From positions 330,145 through 394,144 of the forward strand of contig NZ_MAJS01000006.1 of the NCBI RefSeq assembly GCF_001690985.1: 64,000 bases of DNA. The letters are read 5' to 3'. How positions within the stretch are numbered: the stretch's first letter is position 1; each line of letters opens with the position of its first letter. Both the position numbers and the translations under genes were made by a program. The notes under the pieces are model-generated. The model was not told the DNA's origin and did no database searches. It was given only the letters and a program-made list of their open reading frames with translations. The stretch is from Aliivibrio sp. 1S175. GTDB lineage: Bacteria > Pseudomonadota > Gammaproteobacteria > Enterobacterales > Vibrionaceae. This document shows positions 46,908 through 55,512 of the stretch, one piece after another.

Positions 46908-46918
46908 TGAAGTAATAT

Positions 46919-47443
46919 TTATTCTGAAGGACTAAGAGATAACGCACCAATAAAATCTATTTTACTTAACGGAACCCCTTCTTTTCGTAATAGATTATAC
47001 AGCGTTGTTTGATGGAAATAGAGGTTAGGGGTTGAGAATGAAGTAATAAAATTCTCAGCAGTAAATGGCATTGGTCGCTCTGGGTAGTGGAAAATAATGG
47101 CTTCACCTGAGCGTGAATTCACTTCATTTTCTGTAATTTCACTCAACTCTTTTTGTGTATTTTTCAGTAAATCAATTAAACCATTAAAATCGATTTCTCC
47201 TAGTGGTGATGGAATATAAAAGTCACCGCTTAATACGGCTTTTGTTGCCCCAAGAGTATGCTTACAAATTGAACTCACTTGGAATGAAAGAGGAAGCATA
47301 TCGTCAACTAATTGAAGATCAACAATGTCATTTGTATTTCGATTTTGTGCCTCAAAATGCGCTTTTGCTTTAGTCATTAAATGAATGGCAACATTTAATG
47401 AATTAGAAAAAGGAGTAAGAGTGATATCAGAAAGCATTGTCAT
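46919..47443 (-). CDS. DUF1993 family protein
   Basis: A 174-residue soluble protein of the DUF1993 family (DinB-like helical bundle). Recognisable stretches are LVDDMLPLSFQV, FHYPERPMPFTAENFI and LYFHQTTLYNLLRKEGVPLSKIDF near the C-terminus. The function is unknown. The start at 47443 has AGGA about 6 nt upstream; the frame is open 34 codons further but without homology. Confidence 0.83.
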   Translation of the reverse strand: MTMLSDITLTPFSNSLNVAIHLMTKAKAHFEAQNRNTNDIVDLQLVDDMLPLSFQVSSICKHTLGATKAVLSGDFYIPSPLGEIDFNGLIDLLKNTQKELSEITENEVNSRSGEAIIFHYPERPMPFTAENFITSFSTPNLYFHQTTLYNLLRKEGVPLSKIDFIGALSLSPSE

Positions 47444-47736
47444 GAGAGTTCCTTTATTAATGACGAAAGTGAGTTCAATGTAGGTAAATAATAACGAATT
47501 TGCAAATGCATTAGTAAATAGAGTCTTAACCATCACTCTGCTCATAATGCTCTTGCTTCCTTAAGTCATGAAAAAGCCTCTGATACGTGATCAGTTGGTG
47601 ATAGGCTACTTGCTATGTCTGATGAGGAATTAAAACACATTCTAGATTGGGTGGCAGAAAGAATAGAATTTTCCAACACTTAAAGTGAATCAAACTAAAC
47701 AAAATAATAATAGTGATATTTTTAACTATTATGGTG
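47444..47736 (+). other. Intergenic region with a 22-codon ORF (possible gene remnant)
   Basis: At 47615-47683 there is a short frame that reads MSDEELKHILDWVAERIEFS and ends in TAA; it is open back to 47591. The composition is protein-like, but there is no ribosome-binding site, so it may be the tail of a decayed gene. The rest of the region is AT-rich with nothing that I can name. Confidence 0.3.
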
Positions 47737-47765
47737 TTTACAATGTAGTTTATTACTTATATATT
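47737..47765 (+). promoter_or_regulatory. Sigma-70 promoter of the brnQ leader transcript
   Basis: TTTACA (47737-47742), a 17-bp spacer, and TATATT (47760-47765), five of six matches in each hexamer. The leader-peptide ATG follows 36 bp later. Confidence 0.7.
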
Positions 47766-47801
47766 GAATTGGTTACCACGATAAACGACTAGGATACATT
47801 C

Positions 47802-47912
47802 ATGCTTTCTTCTACAGCCCTACAATTTGCTGCTTTGTGCCAGATAGTGCTCGGTGCTGTGTCGCGTGTAACATCATCTATTATTGCTGTCATTCTAGTG
47901 ATTATTAACTAG
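47802..47912 (+). CDS. Branched-chain amino-acid-rich leader peptide of brnQ
   Basis: A 36-residue ORF starting MLSSTALQFAALCQ and ending SSIIAVILVIIN. Its last ten sense codons contain four Ile, two Val and one Leu. AGGA lies 7 nt before the ATG and a good promoter lies upstream. Its stop codon touches the first base of a stable RNA stem that has an alternative partner, and the next gene is the branched-chain amino-acid carrier brnQ. This is the classical design of an attenuation leader (compare the ilvGMEDA and ilvBN leaders), in which ribosome stalling at scarce Ile-, Val- or Leu-tRNA selects the RNA fold. Confidence 0.75.
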   Translation: MLSSTALQFAALCQIVLGAVSRVTSSIIAVILVIIN

Positions 47913-47989
47913 GCTGGCGGCACTTCCGTCAGCCAGGCTGATGGGAGACTGCTTTATTCTCTTCTTGTTTTTCTCAGCCAATCTGACGG
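47912..47989 (+). promoter_or_regulatory. Mutually exclusive RNA stems between the leader peptide and brnQ
   Basis: Stem A: GGCTGGCGG (47912-47920) with CCGTCAGCC (47926-47934). Stem B: CCGTCAG (47926-47932) with CTGACGG (47983-47989), continued by GGCTGA (47936-47941) with TCAGCC (47974-47979). A and B share bases 47926-47934 and cannot coexist. No T run follows stem B, so the output may be translational or Rho-dependent rather than an intrinsic terminator. Confidence 0.65.
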
Positions 47990-48035
47990 TCCACAATAAA
48001 AGCTACTAGGGTTAATCCCAATAGCAATAAGGACT

Positions 48036-49346
48036 ATGACATTGAAAAAACAAAATTTACTTGCTATCGGTTTAATGACTTTCGCCATGTTTCTTGGCGC
48101 AGGCAATATTATCTTTCCGCCTTTTTTAGGTCTTGAAGCGGGGACTCAATTTCTCCCTGCAATGCTTGGTTTTTTACTTACTGCTGTTGGACTCCCTGCG
48201 TTAACATTAATTGTTTTAGGGCGATTAAGTGACAGTGGTCAATTAACTCAAGCGTTACCGAAACCATTAGCCATTGCTTTTTGGGTATTGCTTTTTATTG
48301 CCATTGGTCCTGCGTTTGGAATGCCACGAGCAGTAACCGTTGCGTATGAAATGGGAATCAAGCCTTTCTTTTCTGGTGATCATTTAATGCTTTTCTCCGC
48401 TCTCTTTGTTGGTGCAACATTATTGTTGGCTTTCCAAAGAGGTAAGTTGGTTGATTACATTGGAAAGGTGATGACACCACTGCTTGTTCTAATGCTTGCT
48501 GCGTTAGCATTAGCTGCCATTATTACGCCATTAGGTGTCCTTGGTGATCCGAGTGTCAGTTATCAGAATAAAGCCATCACAAGTGGTTTGATTCAAGGTT
48601 ACATGACGATGGATGCGATTGCGGCTGTTGGGTTTGGCTGGGTCATCATTAAGGCCATTCGTGATAAAGGCTGTGAATCACCGAAAGATGTTTTTCAAGC
48701 CACGCTTAAAGTAACGTTAATTTATGCGCTGTTAATGTCGGCATGTTATTTAGCGATGGCTTATGTTGGTGCAACATCAACCTCTATTGCTGAAGGCGCA
48801 ACCAATGGTGGTGAGTTATTAACGCGTTATGTTGCGGCGATATTCGGACCACTAGGGCAATACTTATTAGCGGGTATTATCATTATGGCGTGTTTAACGA
48901 CAACCGTAGGATTAACCAATGCATGTGCAGAATACAGCCAACAAACGTTCCGCACTCCGTTTGCGATAACCGCGATTATCGTTACAGCGATGACAGGCGT
49001 TGTTGCCAATTTTGGTTTAGAGCAAATTCTAGCCATCAGCCTACCAGCCATACTTATACTGTGCCCAGTGGCGATTGCTTTAGTATTAGCGGCATGGTTT
49101 TTACCTACGACAAAACACAACACCATTTCATACGTTAGTGTTGTGATAATTAGCGTTGTATTTGGTGGATTAGATGCATTGCATATCTTGGGCTTATTAC
49201 CTGAATCTTTATCAGCACCTTTAACTCGTTACGTCCCTTTATTTTCGGCTCATGCGAGTTGGTTTTTACCTGTTGTGCTAGCGGTATTTATTAGCTTATT
49301 GCTAAACCGACAATCAAGAGTGTTAAAAGCGTCAGCAGAAGTGTAG
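48036..49346 (+). CDS. brnQ: Branched-chain amino-acid carrier BrnQ
   Basis: A Na+- or H+-coupled importer of leucine, isoleucine and valine (LIVCS family). It has 436 residues with about twelve membrane segments. Family signatures: FAMFLGAGNIIFPPFLGLEAG near the start, GPAFGMPRAVTVAYEMG, GYMTMDAIAAVGFGWVI and TTTVGLTNACAEY. AAGGA lies just before the ATG. Expression is probably controlled by the leader peptide and alternative RNA stems upstream, matching its role as an Ile/Val/Leu importer. Confidence 0.95.
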   Translation: MTLKKQNLLAIGLMTFAMFLGAGNIIFPPFLGLEAGTQFLPAMLGFLLTAVGLPALTLIVLGRLSDSGQLTQALPKPLAIAFWVLLFIAIGPAFGMPRAVTVAYEMGIKPFFSGDHLMLFSALFVGATLLLAFQRGKLVDYIGKVMTPLLVLMLAALALAAIITPLGVLGDPSVSYQNKAITSGLIQGYMTMDAIAAVGFGWVIIKAIRDKGCESPKDVFQATLKVTLIYALLMSACYLAMAYVGATSTSIAEGATNGGELLTRYVAAIFGPLGQYLLAGIIIMACLTTTVGLTNACAEYSQQTFRTPFAITAIIVTAMTGVVANFGLEQILAISLPAILILCPVAIALVLAAWFLPTTKHNTISYVSVVIISVVFGGLDALHILGLLPESLSAPLTRYVPLFSAHASWFLPVVLAVFISLLLNRQSRVLKASAEV

Positions 49347-49480
49347 CAGGTCTACATAAAGTGGATGACTAACCGCGAAAATATGAATGTACTTAACTTG
49401 CTAATTACTTATGTTAGTCGTTGGTTTGGTTAATATTTGGTAACGTTATACTCGTTATTGTAAAGGCGTCTGTTGCCTTA

Positions 49481-49498
49481 ATTGTTAATATTAACAAT
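49481..49498. promoter_or_regulatory. Perfect 18-bp palindrome, candidate TetR-type (LitR/HapR-like) operator
   Basis: ATTGTTAATATTAACAAT is perfectly symmetric. It matches the core of the LuxR/HapR-type consensus (ATTGATAAATTTATCAAT) at 14 of 18 positions, with symmetric mismatches. It sits 131 bp before the DUF2127 gene. Binding by the quorum-sensing master regulator is only a possibility. Confidence 0.4.
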
Positions 49499-49628
49499 AG
49501 TCTTAAATTCTGTGATATTTCATTCTTTTATAAGGGTTTATACTCTTTTAAAAATGGTATTTAAGGAGGATACTCACTCTATTAATGACTTTTGTCATCA
49601 GAGAAATAGTGAGTTGAAAGAGGTCAGT

Positions 49629-50096
49629 ATGACAACAATAAAGAAAGGGTTACGTGCGGTTGCCGTATTGGAAGCAAGTAAGGGGGTTGTATCTCTATTA
49701 GTTGCTTTTGGGGTACATGCTTTAGCGGGTCATAATTTACGCCATTTAGCTGAGTTAATAGTGAGTCGTTTGCACTTAAATCCGGCAAGTCATTTATCCA
49801 GTGTATTTATTAATGCCGCGAGTGGATTAACTGATGGAAAAATCCTATTTTTTACCATTGGTGCAGTGGTGTATTCAATCATTAGGCTGGTTGAAGCTTA
49901 TGGATTATGGCGAGCGCAAGTGTGGACAGAATGGTTTGCTTTGGTGAGTGGAGCAATCTATATCCCGTTTGAGCTGTATGAAATTATTTTCCGCACAAGT
50001 ATTCTTAGTATCGGTGCATTCATTATTAATATTGTGATTGTGGGATACATGGCTTATGTGATCTTTGATAAGAAGAAAGTCGCGCCAATAGCTTGA
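49629..50096 (+). CDS. DUF2127 family membrane protein
   Basis: A 155-residue integral membrane protein with about four hydrophobic segments. Sequence such as GLRAVAVLEASKGVVSLLVAFG and RLVEAYGLWRAQVWTEWFALVSGAIYIP fits the DUF2127 family, of unknown function. I set the start at 49629 (MTTIKKG), with AGAGG about 6 nt upstream; the frame is open 49 codons earlier without a supporting signal. A palindromic operator-like site lies upstream. Confidence 0.82.
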   Translation: MTTIKKGLRAVAVLEASKGVVSLLVAFGVHALAGHNLRHLAELIVSRLHLNPASHLSSVFINAASGLTDGKILFFTIGAVVYSIIRLVEAYGLWRAQVWTEWFALVSGAIYIPFELYEIIFRTSILSIGAFIINIVIVGYMAYVIFDKKKVAPIA

Positions 50097-50141
50097 TCGT
50101 TAATTTACCTTCAAATACGCACTGAATAAGTTTCGTCATAA

Positions 50142-50188
50142 ATACAAAAAATCCCCATACTCTTAAAAAGTAAGGGGATTTTTGTATT
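50142..50188. terminator. Bidirectional terminator, DUF2127 gene / protease gene
   Basis: Stem CAAAAAATCCCC / GGGGATTTTTG (about 50145-50156 and 50174-50184) extended by AT pairs, with an A/T-rich inner loop. Confidence 0.8.
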
Positions 50189-50201
50189 TATATATTAGCA
50201 A

Positions 50202-52958
50202 TTATAATGGAACCGAGAATCCTGCTTGAAAGCTGTTTTTATCGGTGATTGGATTATCATCATTGTGAATATATTGCGTGTAAAATCCAATCGGTAATGC
50301 ATTCATAATTAACGTATCAAAATGAAGTCCAACAACGCCTTGGTTAACATCCACATCACCCAGAGTATTTACACTCCCTAAATCATAACGTCGATAAGAA
50401 AACTCAATCATTTCACGACGCAGTGATATTGGACCTTTGAAAGAATAAGCAGATAAGTTGATCACTTTTGAAAGTTTTAATTCAGCCAAGCTAGCGGTTT
50501 CAGCAAAGGCATCGTCTTTAAGTGATGGCATAATAAAGCTGCTAGGGTCATTATTTATAAAGTCACTGCCTTGTGTTAGCTCGACACCTCGACGTTCATA
50601 TATGCCTGCTTTGTTTGTATCGCTGGCTGAATATTTACCTGATAGATTAATGTAAAACTCTGATGGTAAATCAGTACCAAAAGATAAAGAAGCACCGTGA
50701 ATCATGTCATGTCGATCTTGAACACCATAGAGTGACACAGCCGCTTCTTTGTTTAATAGCCAGCTATTGCCGTAATGCTCGGTACGAGAAATATCTAATT
50801 GAGCAGATAATGGTTCACGTTCGTCTAATTTATAATCTTGATAGAAATTACTTGAGATCTCTGCATTCCAAAATCCTGTTTGAAGGAAAGGTAAGCGTAA
50901 TTGAGCAGCAATACCGCTATTTCGAGTTTGATCTTTTTGAATATTATTATCGGAGTAATTGTCATTTAAGACATAGTAAGCACGAACACCACCCATGATG
51001 AAAAATTGGTTATTGCTGAAACCAGCACCGATCAAATCACTGTATTCATCATCATTCATAGCCCATAAACTATAGGTACTGCGCTGTAGAGGGTCAGAAA
51101 ACTCAAATGTCGCGTTGTAGCGCAATTTTTGTTTACTATCACCGTTATCCTCTTTCTCAGTTACCGCACCAGCCGTTAACGCCCCTCGGGTGTAGTGAAT
51201 GTTGTTGAAAAGCCCATAAGACGTTTCAGTGTTGAGTGGTTTATCTTCAATATTCGCTAATTTCTGCTGTTGTTGATCGGCTAGACCACCTTTGTCATCC
51301 CAAAAAAGCTTAACTTGATAAGGCGCTTCTGCAGTTATCGCCATATCTTCAACGACATAATAGTAATCATTTGCAGAGATCGCGGTTGCGAGTACTTTGT
51401 CATCATTAATCAATCGTGCATCAATCACGTTGTCTGCACTAAGCACACGCTCAACTTTGCCATCTTTAGTTCGATAAAGAGAGCTACCTGTTTCAGTGTT
51501 TGCGATAAAGTAAACTCTGCCTTGGCTATCCACATCTTTAACGATGGTATAGAAAGCGGGTAGGGTTAAGAGCGCTTCTTTGTTGCGATATAACGTGCGG
51601 TCATTGCCTTTTTGGACAAAGTAATAGAGGTTGTCATTGTTAACTAAAACCGATGAATTAACAGCGCTGTAAAACTTGTCGCCAACATAGAGTTGAGGTT
51701 GAACAAAAGACTCCGTGGTTTTGAAATACACGTCTTTGCCATCGCTCATATAGCCTTGATGAACTCGGCCTTCGCTGCCTTCCTTAATTTGGGCATCGTT
51801 ATCAAATAAACCTTGAGTGGTACGCCAAACCGAAGTGCGACGTCCTGAAACCGTATAGTATTTATCTTGATTGTAATAGACTTTTCCCATATCTAGGCTG
51901 CTGCTTTCTTTTGTTATTTCATTATTGGTTAAATCATAATGAACAAGCATTGGCGCACGAACAGCAGTCGGGTTGGTTAAGAAAAGAATATTGCCTTGCT
52001 GGGTATTCAGTTCACCATAATATTTAGATCGGGCAACGATTTTCCCTTGCGCCAATTGCATTCCTTTTGCTTCTTGGCTTTCTTGTTTAACCCATGCCGC
52101 GAAAGTGGTATCAAAATCTTCTCCAACCGTTTGTTTCATTGGTCTGTTGACTTGGAAAGGCCATAACCAATGTTGAGATCGATTTTTGAAATACTTATTA
52201 GTGACATCTAGGCCGTAAGTTTCTGCTAGATAATATTGGTACTGAGAACCGAAAACATAAGCACTTTCTCCATACGGGAAGAAAAGCGTGTCGTTATAAA
52301 GGCGCTCTGGCGATAAGTTACCGGCTTTAGCGTGCACATGTGTCATTGCTCGGTATCGACCACTATAAAGTCGCCCCCCTTGACCATGCCAAGATTCATT
52401 TAAAACTGCATTACCCTCAAGCATAAAACTGGAAGAGGTTGAGTTAGGTAATACAGCAGGAATGATGCCAATAGGTCCAATAGAACCATTATGAAGAACA
52501 GCAAACATAGACTTAGAAACTACGTTATCTTTCGCGTTCATTTGATAATCATGAGCGGTTTCATGAAATAATAAGGTGTCGAGCCAAGAGCTTGATGAGA
52601 AATAGTCGGGAAGTTGTGCTCCACCCATATAGTTGATTTGTCGGTTAAGTGGGAATTGAGTTGAAAAACCATTGGCAATTTGATTATAAGATGACATCAA
52701 GCCAACATTTAAACGGTCATCCATTTGATAGCCAAAGGTGTCCTCATAAGCTGGTTGTAATATGCTCTCAACACCGGCGGCATGTTCGGCGTGTTGTTTG
52801 TTTTCTTCGGTGAAAATAAGGCGAGTATTACGTACATCTTGAGTGTAGTAATCCTGATCTTGTGCAACACCCGCTTCATTTGGCGTTACCAATGGTGCAG
52901 CATAGGCAAGCGTAGGGATTGCAATAAAGATAGTTAATCCGGTAATGAGTATTTTCAT
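50202..52958 (-). CDS. Secreted HExxH metalloprotease with predicted beta-propeller and outer-membrane barrel
   Basis: A 918-residue exported protein (signal peptide ending AYAAP). The N-terminal third carries a zinc protease signature, HETAH at residues 132-136, with a likely third ligand Glu181 in MLEGNAVLNES, as in gluzincins. The middle (about 310-590) is built of repeated Tyr/Asp-rich beta units (for example KVYYNQDKYYTVSG and GRVYFIANTETGS), consistent with a TolB-like propeller. The C-terminal third (about 610-918) has alternating beta-strands and ends FQAGFSVPL, like an outer-membrane barrel. Overall it resembles large cell-surface proteases of vibrios and alteromonads. The substrate is unknown and domain limits are by eye. 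Confidence 0.75.
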   Translation of the reverse strand: MKILITGLTIFIAIPTLAYAAPLVTPNEAGVAQDQDYYTQDVRNTRLIFTEENKQHAEHAAGVESILQPAYEDTFGYQMDDRLNVGLMSSYNQIANGFSTQFPLNRQINYMGGAQLPDYFSSSSWLDTLLFHETAHDYQMNAKDNVVSKSMFAVLHNGSIGPIGIIPAVLPNSTSSSFMLEGNAVLNESWHGQGGRLYSGRYRAMTHVHAKAGNLSPERLYNDTLFFPYGESAYVFGSQYQYYLAETYGLDVTNKYFKNRSQHWLWPFQVNRPMKQTVGEDFDTTFAAWVKQESQEAKGMQLAQGKIVARSKYYGELNTQQGNILFLTNPTAVRAPMLVHYDLTNNEITKESSSLDMGKVYYNQDKYYTVSGRRTSVWRTTQGLFDNDAQIKEGSEGRVHQGYMSDGKDVYFKTTESFVQPQLYVGDKFYSAVNSSVLVNNDNLYYFVQKGNDRTLYRNKEALLTLPAFYTIVKDVDSQGRVYFIANTETGSSLYRTKDGKVERVLSADNVIDARLINDDKVLATAISANDYYYVVEDMAITAEAPYQVKLFWDDKGGLADQQQQKLANIEDKPLNTETSYGLFNNIHYTRGALTAGAVTEKEDNGDSKQKLRYNATFEFSDPLQRSTYSLWAMNDDEYSDLIGAGFSNNQFFIMGGVRAYYVLNDNYSDNNIQKDQTRNSGIAAQLRLPFLQTGFWNAEISSNFYQDYKLDEREPLSAQLDISRTEHYGNSWLLNKEAAVSLYGVQDRHDMIHGASLSFGTDLPSEFYINLSGKYSASDTNKAGIYERRGVELTQGSDFINNDPSSFIMPSLKDDAFAETASLAELKLSKVINLSAYSFKGPISLRREMIEFSYRRYDLGSVNTLGDVDVNQGVVGLHFDTLIMNALPIGFYTQYIHNDDNPITDKNSFQAGFSVPL

Positions 52959-53095
52959 TTAAATTCTCTTAATATATTAAAAGGTTGTGTTGCCTAGAAC
53001 TGATATAAGTAAGTGAGCCATGAAAAATGCAATGAGCACAAAGGTGATGAGATAAATTATAGGTCTATTTTTAGATATATAGAGTGATTAGAGGA

Positions 53096-53124
53096 GGAAT
53101 AAAATGGGCAGTCGAAAACTACCC
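53096..53124 (-). terminator. Probable terminator of the OmpA-like barrel gene
   Basis: On the minus strand GGGTAGT pairs with ACTGCCC (one G-U pair) around a 5-nt loop, followed by ATTTTATT. Confidence 0.5.
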
Positions 53125-53157
53125 ACAGATTAATTGCCTAGCCAACAATCGTTATTA

Positions 53158-53763
53158 TTAGAATTTGTAAGTTGCGCCAGCGTAAAATGAACCAATGTTC
53201 ATAGCGTAATCATCAGAATAGCTATAGTAATCGTAGTCGTTTTCTTCAACGAAAATGTCTCCCTCATAAGCGACACGGAAAGCTAAACCACGGAGAGCTT
53301 TTGGTGCGTACTCAACTCCTGCGCCATAATGGAAAGTGGTGCTATTATCACTAAAAGAATGGCCTAATACTTTTGTTGAAGATTCTAGTGAACCTAAACC
53401 AATAATTCCAAATGGACGCCAGCCACTATCAAAGGTGTAACCAAGATTTGCTGCAAGTGAAAGAGAAGATGACTCAATTGCCAATCCCTTAAAGCCTTTT
53501 GATTTAGCTAAAGGGTGGTTAACGGTAACATCACCATAATTTGTATATTGCACTTCTACAGCAACAATACGATTGAATTGATAGCCACCAATAAATTTAA
53601 TGGTTGAGTCATCAGTATCAATAGATACGCCACTATAATCAAAAGCACCACCATCATCAAAAGTTGTAGTACCAAGACCAGCACCTAGGTAAAAGCCTGA
53701 AATGTTATCGTTAGCGCTTGTAAATGCCGAAAAGAGTGTGAGTAATAATATGATTTTTTTCAT
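53158..53763 (-). CDS. OmpA-like eight-stranded outer-membrane beta-barrel protein
   Basis: A 201-residue protein with signal peptide MKKIILLLTLFSAFTSA. The start of the mature protein, GFYLGAGLGTTTF, and the C-terminus, FYAGATYKF, are typical of the small OMP beta-brl/OmpA N-terminal barrel family. No peptidoglycan-binding domain is present. The function is unknown; similar proteins are porin-like or stress-responsive surface proteins. It is divergent from the ToxR/VtrA-like regulator at 54096, so it is a candidate target of that regulator. Confidence 0.85.
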   Translation of the reverse strand: MKKIILLLTLFSAFTSANDNISGFYLGAGLGTTTFDDGGAFDYSGVSIDTDDSTIKFIGGYQFNRIVAVEVQYTNYGDVTVNHPLAKSKGFKGLAIESSSLSLAANLGYTFDSGWRPFGIIGLGSLESSTKVLGHSFSDNSTTFHYGAGVEYAPKALRGLAFRVAYEGDIFVEENDYDYYSYSDDYAMNIGSFYAGATYKF

Positions 53764-54095
53764 GAGGTTCTCATTCTATAATGGGGTGCTTAAAAGTTGG
53801 TTGAATTATAAGAACACGAAAAAAATAAACTAAATAAGTTCCACACTAACAGCAAACATTTGAATTTTATTTGATTTGTCGTTTTTATAAAAATCTAAAT
53901 TTAACTGATAACACAATTTGTTGAATGATATAACTAAATGTTTTAAAAGATAATTCTATGATTTAACATCAAATAAAGAGTCTGTTATTGATTTGTTTTA
54001 TAATTGCGGTAGACTTCACGCTATATGTTTAAATGTTTGTTTTTTCAGCGTGTTTTTAGTTTTTTATTTAAATTATCACTAATCGTTAGGCCTAG
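53764..54095. promoter_or_regulatory. Divergent regulatory region, OMP / ToxR-like regulator
   Basis: A 332-bp AT-rich region without an ORF. TTATTGATTT at 53985-53994 begins a 22-mer with partial resemblance (14 of 22) to the LuxR/HapR consensus. No promoter could be fixed with confidence. Confidence 0.3.
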
Positions 54096-55004
54096 ATGCA
54101 GAAAATCACAATTGCAAATTTGGTTTTAGAACCCGCGACAAGAAGGTTAAGTAATAATGCGGATGATGCCATTATACTTAGGCCTTTGCCTTATAACGTC
54201 TTCACATTATTGTTAGAGCAAAAAGGAAATTGCATCGATCGTGATGAACTGTTTGATGTTTGTTGGGAAGGGGCGATTGTTACCGATCAAGCCTTAACGA
54301 ATGTTATCTCCGGATTAAGACGTAATCTTATCCAATTAGAGGCAGAAGGCATTGCGATAAAAACCGTCAGTAAAGTAGGGTACTTACTGACCGTAGATGA
54401 AACCGTCGTTATGCAACCGGTAGTTGAACCAAAAATTATACCGCCAGTTATTGATGATATCGAACCGAAAGCGGTTTTGGTGTCACCTCAAGTTGAAGAA
54501 CCCTTAATGGTTCATGAGAATGTCGAAATCAGTCACGATGTGCCGGTGTTGTCGACGACTGACGTTGGCCGTTCTCGCGTGCAATTATTAACAAAGCCCT
54601 CTTTGAAATCGGCATTAATCGCTTTTTGTTTATGCTCACTAATCGCCGCAGTGTGCTGGTATGAGAAAGCATCGTCTGTTCCTTATTTTTTAGTGAAAGA
54701 AAATTACAATCATTTTGAGATAAAAAATACAGATTTCTACATACTGAATAACACAAGAGGTACAGATAATATTGAAGCTATTCAATCTGGTCTTGAATCT
54801 TTAAATTTAGTTGAGTGTAATGCTGAAATTTATATCCGTATGTATGACTCTGTGTACGATGATGATACCTATTCATTGAAAGGGTATATTGTTGCAAAAA
54901 ACAGCAACCGTAATAGTAATTATTCATTAAGTAAGTTTTCACATGAAAATTTACCGGGCATTATTGCGAAGGGCCTAAAAAGAGCGAAATTAATATGCGA
55001 ATAG
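54096..55004 (+). CDS. ToxR/VtrA-like membrane-anchored transcriptional regulator
   Basis: A 302-residue protein with an N-terminal winged HTH of the OmpR/ToxR type (about 1-100: RPLPYNVFTLLLEQKG, LTNVISGLRRNLI, VSKVGYLLTV). A Pro/Glu/Val-rich linker follows, then one membrane helix (about 172-188), then a periplasmic domain of about 110 residues with Cys in LVECNAE and at the C-terminus (LICE). This is the layout of ToxR, CadC, TcpP and VtrA. The next gene overlaps its end by 10 nt and encodes a membrane-anchored periplasmic protein, as in toxRS and vtrA-vtrC. It is likely an envelope sensor acting directly on DNA; the signal (bile, osmolarity, pH) is unknown. Confidence 0.82.
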   Translation: MQKITIANLVLEPATRRLSNNADDAIILRPLPYNVFTLLLEQKGNCIDRDELFDVCWEGAIVTDQALTNVISGLRRNLIQLEAEGIAIKTVSKVGYLLTVDETVVMQPVVEPKIIPPVIDDIEPKAVLVSPQVEEPLMVHENVEISHDVPVLSTTDVGRSRVQLLTKPSLKSALIAFCLCSLIAAVCWYEKASSVPYFLVKENYNHFEIKNTDFYILNNTRGTDNIEAIQSGLESLNLVECNAEIYIRMYDSVYDDDTYSLKGYIVAKNSNRNSNYSLSKFSHENLPGIIAKGLKRAKLICE

Positions 55005-55477
55005 TAAATCTAGTCCTATTCTTAATTTTAATTGGGGCCGGTATTTATAAATGGATGCCTGAGAATACCGAGTTTTCTGGAACTCGTTGGTCTTGCAATG
55101 AATTGTCGACGGGCTTCACTTCAGCACCTTATGAAAAGTATCAAGAAATTCTTGAACGAGATTTATTTGATTTTGCTTCGTCTTCGAATTTAACACTCTA
55201 TCAATCAGGCGAGTTAGTGTTTAAAAACGGAGATAGGGAAAAGTACGAATTGCTTTATGAATTAGGGTACAAAACGGTTACTAAGAATAAAATATCACTG
55301 GTTTATAAGAAAATAGATTGGCATAGGCAGCCTAAGAATGCGCCTATTTTTATTCGAGATATTGAATCCCTAAAAGGGTTTGAGTTTGATCTAAAATACA
55401 TGATTGATGATGGTCAATTGTATTTCCAGAACCGTATTAAAAATGAAGATAAGAATTTTGTCTGTTTTGCTTCTTAA
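54995..55477 (+). CDS. ToxS/VtrC-like membrane-anchored periplasmic partner
   Basis: A 160-residue protein with one N-terminal membrane helix (about 3-20) and a mostly beta periplasmic domain. I do not recognise a specific family by sequence. The evidence for its role is positional: its ATG lies inside the regulator gene (10-nt overlap), its size and topology equal those of ToxS and VtrC, and two Cys (WSCNE and FVCFAS) could form a disulfide or pair with the regulator's Cys. A weak hairpin (55483-55512) follows. Confidence 0.7.
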   Translation: MRIVNLVLFLILIGAGIYKWMPENTEFSGTRWSCNELSTGFTSAPYEKYQEILERDLFDFASSSNLTLYQSGELVFKNGDREKYELLYELGYKTVTKNKISLVYKKIDWHRQPKNAPIFIRDIESLKGFEFDLKYMIDDGQLYFQNRIKNEDKNFVCFAS

Positions 55478-55482
55478 GTAAA

Positions 55483-55512
55483 GGAGAGGTAGTTGTTATT
55501 TACCTCTTCTTT
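55483..55512 (+). terminator. Weak terminator after the ToxS/VtrC-like gene
   Basis: Stem AGAGGTA (55485-55491) / TACCTCT (55501-55507) followed by TCTTTCTC. Confidence 0.45.
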
